This document shows positions 12,836-21,063 of a DNA stretch of 64,000 bases, one piece after another. The notes beneath the pieces were generated by a model. It made no database searches and had not been told where the DNA came from. It worked only from the letters and a program-made list of their open reading frames with translations. The translations under genes were made by a program, and so were the position numbers. This DNA is from Pseudomonas hamedanensis (GTDB taxonomy: Bacteria; Pseudomonadota; Gammaproteobacteria; Pseudomonadales; Pseudomonadaceae), in NCBI RefSeq assembly GCF_014268595.2, contig NZ_CP077091.1:1758501-1822500 (forward strand). The letters are read 5' to 3'. Every line of letters starts with the position of its first letter. The stretch's first letter is position 1.

Positions 12836-15123
12836 TGTGCTGCCTCCCCTGGTACGGCAACCGGGCGCGGCGGCCCCACTCGAACTTTCTGTGTCCGTGC
12901 CGTCGGCTGGGCCGGCGCGGCGCTGTTGGCCGATTTGCCCGCGAGGCTGGCGAGAATCTTGTCCTTCGGTCCATCGGCGACCACCTTGCCGTCATCCACC
13001 ACGACGATGCGCTCGACCAGGGCCAGCAATGACGGACGATGCGTCACCACCACCACGGCCTGGCCTTCAGTGGCGTGCTTGAGGTGCTCGAGAAATTGCG
13101 CTTCGCTTTGCGTGTCCATGGCGCTGGTCGGCTCATCGAGCAGCAGCAGTTTTGGCCGTGCCAGCAGGCTGCGCGCCAGCGACACCAACTGCCGCTGTCC
13201 GCCGGACAGGCCCTCGCCCATTTCGCCGATCGGCAGGTTGATGCCTTGGGGGTGACGGGCCGCCACCCGGTCCAGGCCGGTCAGGCGCAAGACTCGCAAA
13301 AACTCTTCGGCGGTCGATTCGGGGCGGCCGATCATCACGTTCTCGCGCAGCGAACCGTAAAACAGCCGCGCATCCTGACCGACGTATCCCACGGCTTTGC
13401 GCCAGTCGGCCGGGTCTATCTGATTGACGTCCAGACCATCGGTGAACATCTGCCCCTCAACCGGCGAATACAGACGCGCCATCACCCGCAACAGGGTCGA
13501 CTTGCCACTGCCGATACGTCCGAGAATCGCTACTCGCTCGCCGGCCTGGATCGACAGATTGATGCCTTGCAGTACCGGCGGGTTGGGTTGCATCGGCGGC
13601 GCCGGATAGGCGAAGGCCACATTCTTGAGCGCGATCTGCCCCGACAGTGTTGGCTTGGCGAGATATTCGCGATCCGAATCCCGATCCACCGGCATGGCCA
13701 TAAGCTTGTTGAGCGACTGCAAGGCCGCCTTGGCTTGCTGGAAACGCACCGCCAGGCCGATCACCTGACCCAATGGCGCGGTAGCACGTCCGGCGAGCAT
13801 GACCGTGGCGATCAGCGCGCCCATGGTCAGATCTCCGGCATCGATCAGGTACACGCCGATGATGATCAACGCCACGGTCTGCAATTGCTGCAGGAACGCC
13901 ACCACACCGGTCGCCAGGCTGGAGAGCTGGCGCGACTTCAACGACGTTGCCGCCGACAGCGCACTGAAGGTTTCCCAGCGCCGCTGCATGTACGCTTCGC
14001 CGCCGACGGCTTTGAGCGTTTCCAGGCCCTCAACCGACTCGACGAGTACACCCTGCTTGAGCGACGACTCGCGCAGATTCTCTTTCATGGTGCGCGCCAA
14101 CGGCCATTGAATGATCACGCTGACCAACAGGATCAGCGGAATCAACAGCAACGGTACCCAGCCCAGCGGCCCGCCAATGGCAAAGATCACACCGACGAAC
14201 ATCAGCACGAACGGCAAATCGGAGATCGCCGCCAGAGTGGCTGACGTCGCGAAGTCGCGCACCGATTCGAACTCGCGCAACTGGTTGGCGAACGAGCCCG
14301 ACGACGCTGGCTTGTGTTCCATCTGGATCGACAGCGCCTGGCGGAACAACATCGTGCCCAGCACCAGATCGGCTTTCTTGCCGGCGACATCGAGCAAATG
14401 TGCGCGCACATACCGCGCCACCGCCTCGAACACCATGGCCACGGCGACGCCGATGCCCAGCGACCACAGGGTGACGAACGCCTGATTGGGGACCACGCGG
14501 TCGTAAACGTTCATGGTGAAAAAGATGCTGGACAGCGCCAACACGTTGATCAGCACCGCGCCGATGGCCGCACTGCGGTAGTAGCGGCGATAGCGCCACA
14601 AGGTGCTGAGCAACCAGTGCCCGGCGGCCTGCGGGGCCTGCTCGCCGGCGCGGGTGTCGACCTTGGCGCGCGGCTTCACCAGCACGGCGAAACCGGTGTA
14701 CATCTGGTCCATCTCCAGCTGACTGACCTCGACCGCTTCACCGCTGATTTCTGGCAGTACCACTTGATAGAGGAAGCTGCGCTTGTCGTCGGCCTGCGGA
14801 TCACGTCGACGACCGAGCAGGATGCAGCCACCCTGCTCATGGCGCAGCAACACCATCGGCATCAGTTGGTTGGGCAGCGACTGGGCGTTGCGCTCGATCA
14901 ATCCGGCAGACAGACCGGCATTGGACAGCGCCGCCAACGCCAGCGACGGCGACAGCAGGCCACCCTTGGGCAGGCCAGCCGTTAATGCCTCCGGGCTTTT
15001 GCCAAAGCCGTAGTGATCGCAGATCCACGACACGCTTTGCAGCAGCGTGTCCTGGATACGGGTTGGCGGCGCAGGCACAGCCTGATCCGCCATGCTTGAA
15101 TGAACAGGCATGTCAGTAGCCAT
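12832..15123 (-). CDS. type I secretion ABC transporter (LapB-like)
   Basis: A 763-residue ABC exporter. Residues ~25-150 are a C39-like domain; no Cys/His peptidase pair is visible, so it should act as a docking domain as in LapB and HlyB. Membrane segments lie between ~165 and 440. The nucleotide-binding domain has Walker A GRIGSGKST near 534, signature LSGGQRQ, and Walker B LLLLDEP near 656. The start is the ATG at 15123 with AGGACTC upstream. First gene of the exporter operon; its promoter should lie between this start and the repeat array beginning near 15340. Confidence 0.92.
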   Translation of the reverse strand: MATDMPVHSSMADQAVPAPPTRIQDTLLQSVSWICDHYGFGKSPEALTAGLPKGGLLSPSLALAALSNAGLSAGLIERNAQSLPNQLMPMVLLRHEQGGCILLGRRRDPQADDKRSFLYQVVLPEISGEAVEVSQLEMDQMYTGFAVLVKPRAKVDTRAGEQAPQAAGHWLLSTLWRYRRYYRSAAIGAVLINVLALSSIFFTMNVYDRVVPNQAFVTLWSLGIGVAVAMVFEAVARYVRAHLLDVAGKKADLVLGTMLFRQALSIQMEHKPASSGSFANQLREFESVRDFATSATLAAISDLPFVLMFVGVIFAIGGPLGWVPLLLIPLILLVSVIIQWPLARTMKENLRESSLKQGVLVESVEGLETLKAVGGEAYMQRRWETFSALSAATSLKSRQLSSLATGVVAFLQQLQTVALIIIGVYLIDAGDLTMGALIATVMLAGRATAPLGQVIGLAVRFQQAKAALQSLNKLMAMPVDRDSDREYLAKPTLSGQIALKNVAFAYPAPPMQPNPPVLQGINLSIQAGERVAILGRIGSGKSTLLRVMARLYSPVEGQMFTDGLDVNQIDPADWRKAVGYVGQDARLFYGSLRENVMIGRPESTAEEFLRVLRLTGLDRVAARHPQGINLPIGEMGEGLSGGQRQLVSLARSLLARPKLLLLDEPTSAMDTQSEAQFLEHLKHATEGQAVVVVTHRPSLLALVERIVVVDDGKVVADGPKDKILASLAGKSANSAAPAQPTARTQKVRVGPPRPVAVPGEAAQ

Positions 15124-15339
15124 CAAAAGAGTCCTGGGTCGAGGTCGAGCGAATCGACAGACTTGAGGGTTTCAAGGCGCCCCATTCAGCGATGTGAACG
15201 TCCAGCCGATGCGGCGGGTGGCCTTGAAGCGATTAAGACAATTCTGACTCCCAGACCCTGTTGGCAAAACAAGACTTGTCCCAAAAACCGGCGGCCACGC
15301 ATTGCACGGACCGGCGGCTTGACCCGCGTGCCAAGGTCC

Positions 15340-16020
15340 CCGTTGCCTGACACACCGCCATCGCGAGCAGGCTCACTCCTACACTGGGTTCTGCGCCGAA
15401 CCATCAGTCTCAATCCAGCCAAAAATCCCCTGTGGGAGCGGGCTTGCTCGCGAAGAGGCCAGCACAGCCAACACCTGCCTCGCCTGACACACCGCCATCG
15501 CGAGCAGGCTCACTCCTACACTGGGTTCGGCGCCAAACCACCAATTTCAATCCAGCCAAAATCCCCTGTGGGAGCGAGCTTGCTCGCGAAGAGGCCAGCA
15601 CAGCCAACACCTGCCTCGCCTGACACACCGCCATCGCGAGCAGGCTCACTCCTACACTGGGTTCGGCGCCGAACCACCAATTTCAATCCAGCCAAAATCC
15701 CCTGTGGGAGCGGGCTTGCTCGCGAAGGGGCCAGCACAATCAACATCTGCGTCGCCTGACACACTGCCTTCGCGAGCAAGCCCGCTCCCACACTGGGTTC
15801 GGCGCCGAGCCACTAATTTCAATCCAGCCAAAAATCCCTGTGGGAGCGAGCTTGCTCGCGAAGGCGCCAGCACAGCCAACATCCCCGCCGCCTGACACAC
15901 CGCCATCGCGAGCAGGCTCGCTCCTACAGTGGATTCGGCGCCGAACCATCAATCTCAATCCAGCCAAAAATCCCCTGTGGGAGCGGGCTTGCTCGCGAAG
16001 AGGCCAGCACACTCAACATC
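15340..16020 (+). repeat. five-unit tandem array (~136 bp) of paired REP-like repeats
   Basis: Five copies of a ~136-bp unit. The arm TGTGGGAGCG...TTGCTCGCGAAG begins at 15431, 15567, 15703, 15839 and 15976; the inverse arm TCGCGAGCAGGCTC begins at 15361, 15498, 15634, 15770 and 15906. Each pair can fold into a long hairpin. These arms are the familiar fluorescens-group intergenic repeats; the regular spacing indicates tandem amplification. Short open frames through the array are repeat read-through, not genes. Confidence 0.9.
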
Positions 16021-16099
16021 TCTGCAGCCTGATCAATCGCCAGTCGGCTCACTGATAGGCATCCCTTCCTATGCCTCAACATTATTGATAAACACAAAA

Positions 16100-16134
16100 A
16101 AACCGCCGCCTCCAGGAATCAGAGGCGGCGGTTT
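16100..16134 (-). terminator. strong intrinsic terminator after the OmpA-domain gene
   Basis: AAACCGCCGCCTC at 16100-16112 pairs with GAGGCGGCGGTTT at 16122-16134 (13-bp stem, 9-base loop), followed on the minus strand by a run of seven T. It ends the adhesin/OmpA transcript before the repeat array. Confidence 0.9.
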
Positions 16135-16156
16135 GGTTTGGCGCGGTCGGGCCGGA

Positions 16157-17068
16157 TCAGCCTTGCGCAGAACCTTCGACGCGCACCACTACGCGGCGAT
16201 TCGGGGCGTTGCAGCGCACTTGCTCGCTTTTGCTACCCCGGCACACGTCGATCACCGGTTCCTGGCTGCCGGCGCTGCTGGCGCTGACCGCAGAAGCTGG
16301 CAGGCCGCCGTCGAGCAGGATCCGGCGTACGGTTTGCGCGCGCTTGAGGCCCAGCACCTGATTGCTCGCTTCGCTGCCGAGCGAATCGGTGTGACCGATC
16401 ACCTGGATGCGCTTGGCCGCAGCGGCGTCGCCACGCAACTGGCTGGCCAGTTCACGGATGGTCGCCCGGCCTTGGGCGGTGATGTCCTGATAACCCGACT
16501 TGCCGAAGGCGAACAGCACGTCACCGGACAAGGTATGGTCCTGCTGCGCAACGCCCTGCTGATAGCGGCAGGCTTCGATCGTCGATGCGCGCGACAAGGC
16601 GTGGGCCTGCACGCGGCCAGTCGCCAGTTCGCGCTCTGCATCGGCCCGCGCGACCACTTGCGGCGCGCCGGTGCTGGTGCTGTTGACCCGCAAGAAGTAG
16701 GTCTTGCCGCCCTGGAACTCCGCCCGATAGGTGTCGCTGTTCTTGCCCTTGTACAGCGGCGCGTCGTTCAGGTAGGCACCCAGAGTGTGGTCGCCCGGCT
16801 TCACGCAGAATGCAGTGTAACCACCTGGCAGCAAACCTGTGTGGAAGCGGCGGTCGACATAAACGTGGGCCGCGCCCTTGTCGGCCTGCCCGGCTTCGGC
16901 CGCGCGGTAGTACACCACCTGAACCTGATCGTTGCCGACCGGGGCCACCGGCTGATAAGCCGCGCCAAAGGTCTTGGTTTCAGGCGCGGCCTGCGCCAGC
17001 AGCGGCAGGCCGGCGAACAGCAGTGCGCCGCACAGGACAAAAGGGGTCGCGTGGTTTCGTTTGAACAT
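16157..17068 (-). CDS. OmpA-domain periplasmic or outer membrane protein
   Basis: A 303-residue protein. The start MFKRNHATPFVLCGALLFAG was chosen because it heads a Sec signal peptide ending QAA near residue 28. A beta-rich N-terminal part (~30-175) precedes an OmpA C-terminal peptidoglycan-binding domain (~180-300) with VIGHTDSLGSEASNQVLGLK and a final NRRVVVRV. It lies 117 bases after the adhesin gene in the same direction and ends at a strong terminator, so it is probably co-transcribed with the adhesin and may help anchor or assemble it, as OmpA-domain proteins beside LapF-type adhesins are thought to do. Confidence 0.85.
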   Translation of the reverse strand: MFKRNHATPFVLCGALLFAGLPLLAQAAPETKTFGAAYQPVAPVGNDQVQVVYYRAAEAGQADKGAAHVYVDRRFHTGLLPGGYTAFCVKPGDHTLGAYLNDAPLYKGKNSDTYRAEFQGGKTYFLRVNSTSTGAPQVVARADAERELATGRVQAHALSRASTIEACRYQQGVAQQDHTLSGDVLFAFGKSGYQDITAQGRATIRELASQLRGDAAAAKRIQVIGHTDSLGSEASNQVLGLKRAQTVRRILLDGGLPASAVSASSAGSQEPVIDVCRGSKSEQVRCNAPNRRVVVRVEGSAQG

Positions 17069-17185
17069 GGTCGTGACTCCACCACGGGTGCCGTTCAATC
17101 GGCACCCGGGTATTGAATGTATGGGAAAGTTGGCGAATAAACGGGTAACCCGCAGGGACGGAGCAAACGCCCCGCCCCGCTCGGC

Positions 17186-20100
17186 TTACACCAGGTTGGT
17201 GGTGACCCCGTCCTGAACCAACAACTCGGCACCCAGCGCGGAATGCTGATACACCTCGTAGTTCACACCAGCAACAGTCACTTGACCTTGGGACGTCCAA
17301 CTGCCTGGTTCGGTATCACCCATTAGATTGGACAAATCAACCACGTCACCCGAATTGCCATTGATCATCATCTGTACGTTGTCACTGTCGTGAAACAGGT
17401 TGGATTCGCCGTGATTGAGGATATCTCCCAGCGACAGTTTCAAAGTGTTATCGCCCTCTCCGGTAATGTCGATTACTCTCGCACCGGTTTCCTTATTGGC
17501 AATAGAACTTAAATCAAAAACCTGCTCTGCCCCGGAGAACGTAAGCACCCCGAAAAGCTCTTCTCCCAGTGAGTTTAAGGCTTCCATGTTCTCCCCCGCC
17601 TCCGAAAGAGTTGACGGAGCGACTACTGGACCGCCAAATTCGTTTGGCGCGAAGGCAATATTATCCACCCAAAAATCATTACCACTCCAGGCTGAGACGC
17701 CATTAGTAATCGCTAGTTCTACTGTCGTAGTCGCCGTTGCAGTGAAACTTGCAGAAAAAAGGTGGGGAGCTCCAGGAGCTACAATAATAGTTCCACCCAC
17801 CGCTACATCATCAACACTGAAGCCGAGCCTCGCATAATTCCCGTCTGTTACATGTCCAGCCATGAAACTAAAGTCATAAGTCTTGCCAGCAACCACAGCA
17901 ATCTCAATAGTCATGACTTTTCCAGCCCAATTTGGGCCAGCAGGGGTCCAAGCACGAAAATTGTAACCCCCACTACCATCATCACCTATCATGCCGCCAG
18001 TACCAGCATACCCACCCTCAGCTGTCCAACCTTGAAATGTCGCGTCATTAAAATCCCAAGTGGTGCCTACTTTAAAATCAAAGCTGCTACTTGGCGTACC
18101 ATGACTTCCATATTCATTAACAGCAACCGCAGTAATATTGTGGCCGCCGCTATTCAACTCAGGGAGTGCATATGACCAATCGCCAAGGCCATCAGCGACA
18201 GTTGAACCAATTTCTGTGCGACCATCATAGATTATGATCGTCTCATGAGCCCCAGCAGTCCCTCGAACTTCCGGCTGCACATCATCAGTCACTCCGCCAA
18301 AACTGATCGCTCCCGTTTCACCGCCAGCATCATCGATCACTTCGGTAATAGTGGGCGCCGCAGGTGGCGGACCGTTATCTACAACAAAGGTGAACGAATC
18401 GGAGATTGGACTGCTGTGGCCCGCGAGATCGACCGTTTGAACCGTAAGGCGATGCGTACCATTGGCCAACGCAACGCTCGGCTCGAAAGTCCAGTCTCCA
18501 TCGGTATCGACGGGTACGCGACCGATTTCCACATCATTGTCATAAATAATGACGGTGCTGTTTGCCTCAGCCTTTCCGCTGATGGTTGGCCGAACGTCAT
18601 CGGTAATAGCGCCCGGAATAAGATTGCCCGTCGATGCCCCCTCATCATCGAATACAGAGTCGATGGTTGGCTGGATGGGTGCTGTCAGGTCAACCCTAAA
18701 ATTAAGAGAGTCGCTCGGATCACTCTCGTTACCAGCCGGATCGCGAACCACGATATCGATGCTATGTGCATCTTCGGACAGATCGTCTATCGGCGTCCAA
18801 GTCCAAGAACCGTCTGCCTGCACCGGCGCAGTCCCAATGATGAGGCCGTTATCGCGGATGACCACGGTGTCGCCCGGCGTCAGACCAACCCCTTTGAACT
18901 CCGGCTTTGCGTCATCAGTTGCACCGCCTGGACTAATTTCGCCGGTGATCGGCCCTTCATCATCCCACGCCCCTTCGAAGGCTTGGCCCGGCCCCACGCT
19001 GCCGTCGCCCGGCAGCACCGGAGCGGTCAGGTCGACTTCGAAGTCCAGCGAATCGCTCGGTACACTTTCATTTCCGACCGGGTCGCGAATGATGATGTCA
19101 ACGCTGTGATCACCTTCGGCAAAGTCTACATCCGGGGTCCAGGACCAGGAGCCGTCTTCGCCGACGACGACCTCACCAATCACTTCCCCCTTATCTCGGA
19201 TGACCACAGTGTCACCCGGTTTCAGACCAACGCCGCCGAACTCCGGCTTAGTGTCGTCGGTTTCACCGCCAGGATTAATCACGCCGGTAATCGGCCCTTG
19301 GTCATCCCACGCGCCTTCAAAGGCCTGCCCCGGCCCGACGCTACCGTCGCCCGGCATGACCGGTGCGTCGGTATCGACGATGATCAGATGCGGATCGGAA
19401 GGATCACTTTCGTTGCCGGCAGGGTCTTTGATGACGATCACCACTTCGTGGTTGCCGTCGCCCAGCTCAGGGTCCGGAGTGAACGACCAGTTGCCGTCTT
19501 CATCGACGATGGTCTCGCCGATCACTTCACCGTTGTCGATGATGACGACCGTATCGCCCGGCTCCTGACCGCCGCCGTTGAAGATCGGTTGCTTGTCGCC
19601 CGTGGCGCCGCCGTTGCCGATAGGATCGCCGGACTGGTCAACAACCTCGCCGATCACGCCTTTGCCCGGAGCAACGGTATCGATGACGATGGTGTACGGA
19701 TCGGACGGCAGGCCAGCATTGCCAGCGGCGTCGACCGCCACGGTGGTGAGCACGTACTGACCATCGCCCCACGCGGTTTCCGGCGTATAGCTCCAGGTGC
19801 CATCGACGTTGACGATGGTTGACCCGTTTTTCACGCCATTGGCGTAGACGTCGATACGTGCGCCGGCTTCACCGGTGCCGGTCAGTGTCGGGCGGGTGTC
19901 GTCGGTATGGCCACCGTTCGCAACAGGGCCGGTGTCGTTGCCTTCATCGTCAATCACAGCAGAGATAGTCGATTTGCCGGGTGCGGTCACATCGACGATC
20001 AGCTCAAAGCCTTCGGACGGGATGCCCTCGTTGCCGGCGGGGTCTTTTTCAACCACGACGAGGTTGTGCGCACCTTCAGGCAGCGGCGTGGTGGGAGTGA

Positions 20101-20854
20101 ATTCCCAGCTGCCGTCTTCGCCAACCACTACTTCGCCAATGACTACACCGTTGTCCCTGATGACAACCGTGTTGCCCGGGGTGCCGGTGCCGGTGAAGGT
20201 CGGGGTGCGGTCGTCGGTCGCGCCGCCGTGGCCGATCAGTCCCTGTTCATCACCGACATTGTCATAAACACCGGCGATGGGTGCGGTTGGCGGGATGCCA
20301 GGGGCGTGATCATTACCGCCATCGCTTTTGTTACTGACGGCATACGCCACACCACCCAGTGCCAGCGCGCCCAGACCGAGCATGGCCGGCATGAAGCCCA
20401 TCCCGGCCATGCCCATCAGACCAGCGCCAGCGCCCGCGACCAGGCCAGTGCCAAAGCCCGGCAACTGATCCGAAGCCAGCACCTGGGCCGAAGAGTCGCC
20501 ATCCATCAGGAACGCAGCTTCGTGCTCGGCGTCAGCGTCGGAAGCCACGTACTCGTGGTACTCGCCGTCTTCGGCCATGCCGACCAACTGGCTGTCGCTG
20601 CCGTAGAAGTCTTCGATGATCAGTTGCGGCTGATCCAGCCCGGCGCCTTCAAGGCTGACGTGCAGGTCTTTGCCGACACGCTTGACGGTGATGTTCTGTG
20701 GCGCGACACCTTTCTCGCCTTCGGCGAGGATATAGCTGCCGCCGCGCACGGCTTTGATTCGTACCGGTTCACCCGCCGCGGCGCTGCGAAGCTCTTGCGT
20801 CTGGGTAATCGTCTTGCCGTCTACTACGGCGATATTCACTGCACTTGGGTTCAC
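17186..20854 (-). CDS. Ig-repeat biofilm adhesin (BapA/LapF-like), type I secreted
   Basis: A 1222-residue acidic surface protein starting at a GTG with GAAGGGC upstream. Order: BapA-type prefix (1-185) ending in a Gly/Ala/Met-rich hydrophobic stretch; seven ~100-residue bacterial Ig-like repeats (~195-925) sharing DDxxPxFxGxG, VVIRDNGxVIG and DPAGNES; a ~140-residue jelly-roll-like module (from TWDFNDATFQGW near 930 to ~1070); and a C-terminal secretion region ending VYQHSALGAELLVQDG. No GGxGxD calcium repeats are present. An AAAG at 25-28 resembles the LapG cleavage motif, but its position is unusual. DNA of the jelly-roll module is visibly AT-richer than the Ig repeats, suggesting a swapped domain. 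Export through the neighbouring ABC/HlyD/TolC set is inferred. Confidence 0.88.
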   Translation of the reverse strand: MNPSAVNIAVVDGKTITQTQELRSAAAGEPVRIKAVRGGSYILAEGEKGVAPQNITVKRVGKDLHVSLEGAGLDQPQLIIEDFYGSDSQLVGMAEDGEYHEYVASDADAEHEAAFLMDGDSSAQVLASDQLPGFGTGLVAGAGAGLMGMAGMGFMPAMLGLGALALGGVAYAVSNKSDGGNDHAPGIPPTAPIAGVYDNVGDEQGLIGHGGATDDRTPTFTGTGTPGNTVVIRDNGVVIGEVVVGEDGSWEFTPTTPLPEGAHNLVVVEKDPAGNEGIPSEGFELIVDVTAPGKSTISAVIDDEGNDTGPVANGGHTDDTRPTLTGTGEAGARIDVYANGVKNGSTIVNVDGTWSYTPETAWGDGQYVLTTVAVDAAGNAGLPSDPYTIVIDTVAPGKGVIGEVVDQSGDPIGNGGATGDKQPIFNGGGQEPGDTVVIIDNGEVIGETIVDEDGNWSFTPDPELGDGNHEVVIVIKDPAGNESDPSDPHLIIVDTDAPVMPGDGSVGPGQAFEGAWDDQGPITGVINPGGETDDTKPEFGGVGLKPGDTVVIRDKGEVIGEVVVGEDGSWSWTPDVDFAEGDHSVDIIIRDPVGNESVPSDSLDFEVDLTAPVLPGDGSVGPGQAFEGAWDDEGPITGEISPGGATDDAKPEFKGVGLTPGDTVVIRDNGLIIGTAPVQADGSWTWTPIDDLSEDAHSIDIVVRDPAGNESDPSDSLNFRVDLTAPIQPTIDSVFDDEGASTGNLIPGAITDDVRPTISGKAEANSTVIIYDNDVEIGRVPVDTDGDWTFEPSVALANGTHRLTVQTVDLAGHSSPISDSFTFVVDNGPPPAAPTITEVIDDAGGETGAISFGGVTDDVQPEVRGTAGAHETIIIYDGRTEIGSTVADGLGDWSYALPELNSGGHNITAVAVNEYGSHGTPSSSFDFKVGTTWDFNDATFQGWTAEGGYAGTGGMIGDDGSGGYNFRAWTPAGPNWAGKVMTIEIAVVAGKTYDFSFMAGHVTDGNYARLGFSVDDVAVGGTIIVAPGAPHLFSASFTATATTTVELAITNGVSAWSGNDFWVDNIAFAPNEFGGPVVAPSTLSEAGENMEALNSLGEELFGVLTFSGAEQVFDLSSIANKETGARVIDITGEGDNTLKLSLGDILNHGESNLFHDSDNVQMMINGNSGDVVDLSNLMGDTEPGSWTSQGQVTVAGVNYEVYQHSALGAELLVQDGVTTNLV

Positions 20855-21063
20855 GTGCTCTGCCCTTCAATTAGTCAGGTTGCTCATCACACCGGGAGTG
20901 CCCGGCACGCCTTCAATCAACCAAGGCATTCCGCTTTTTTGGGGGGCCTTAGAGGTATAAGAATTCTCTTGAAGGAGGCGGTCCGCCGATATGAGACCTG
21001 TCCCAAAAGCTCAGCCATTCGGGATTTGCGGCAGCCAGCCGCCGCGAACGGGCGGCTGATTAA

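Noticed and set aside
15340..16020. Regularly spaced repeats as a possible CRISPR array
   Set aside because: Units are ~136 bases, spacers are not unique, and arms are known REP-type inverted repeats; no cas genes are nearby.
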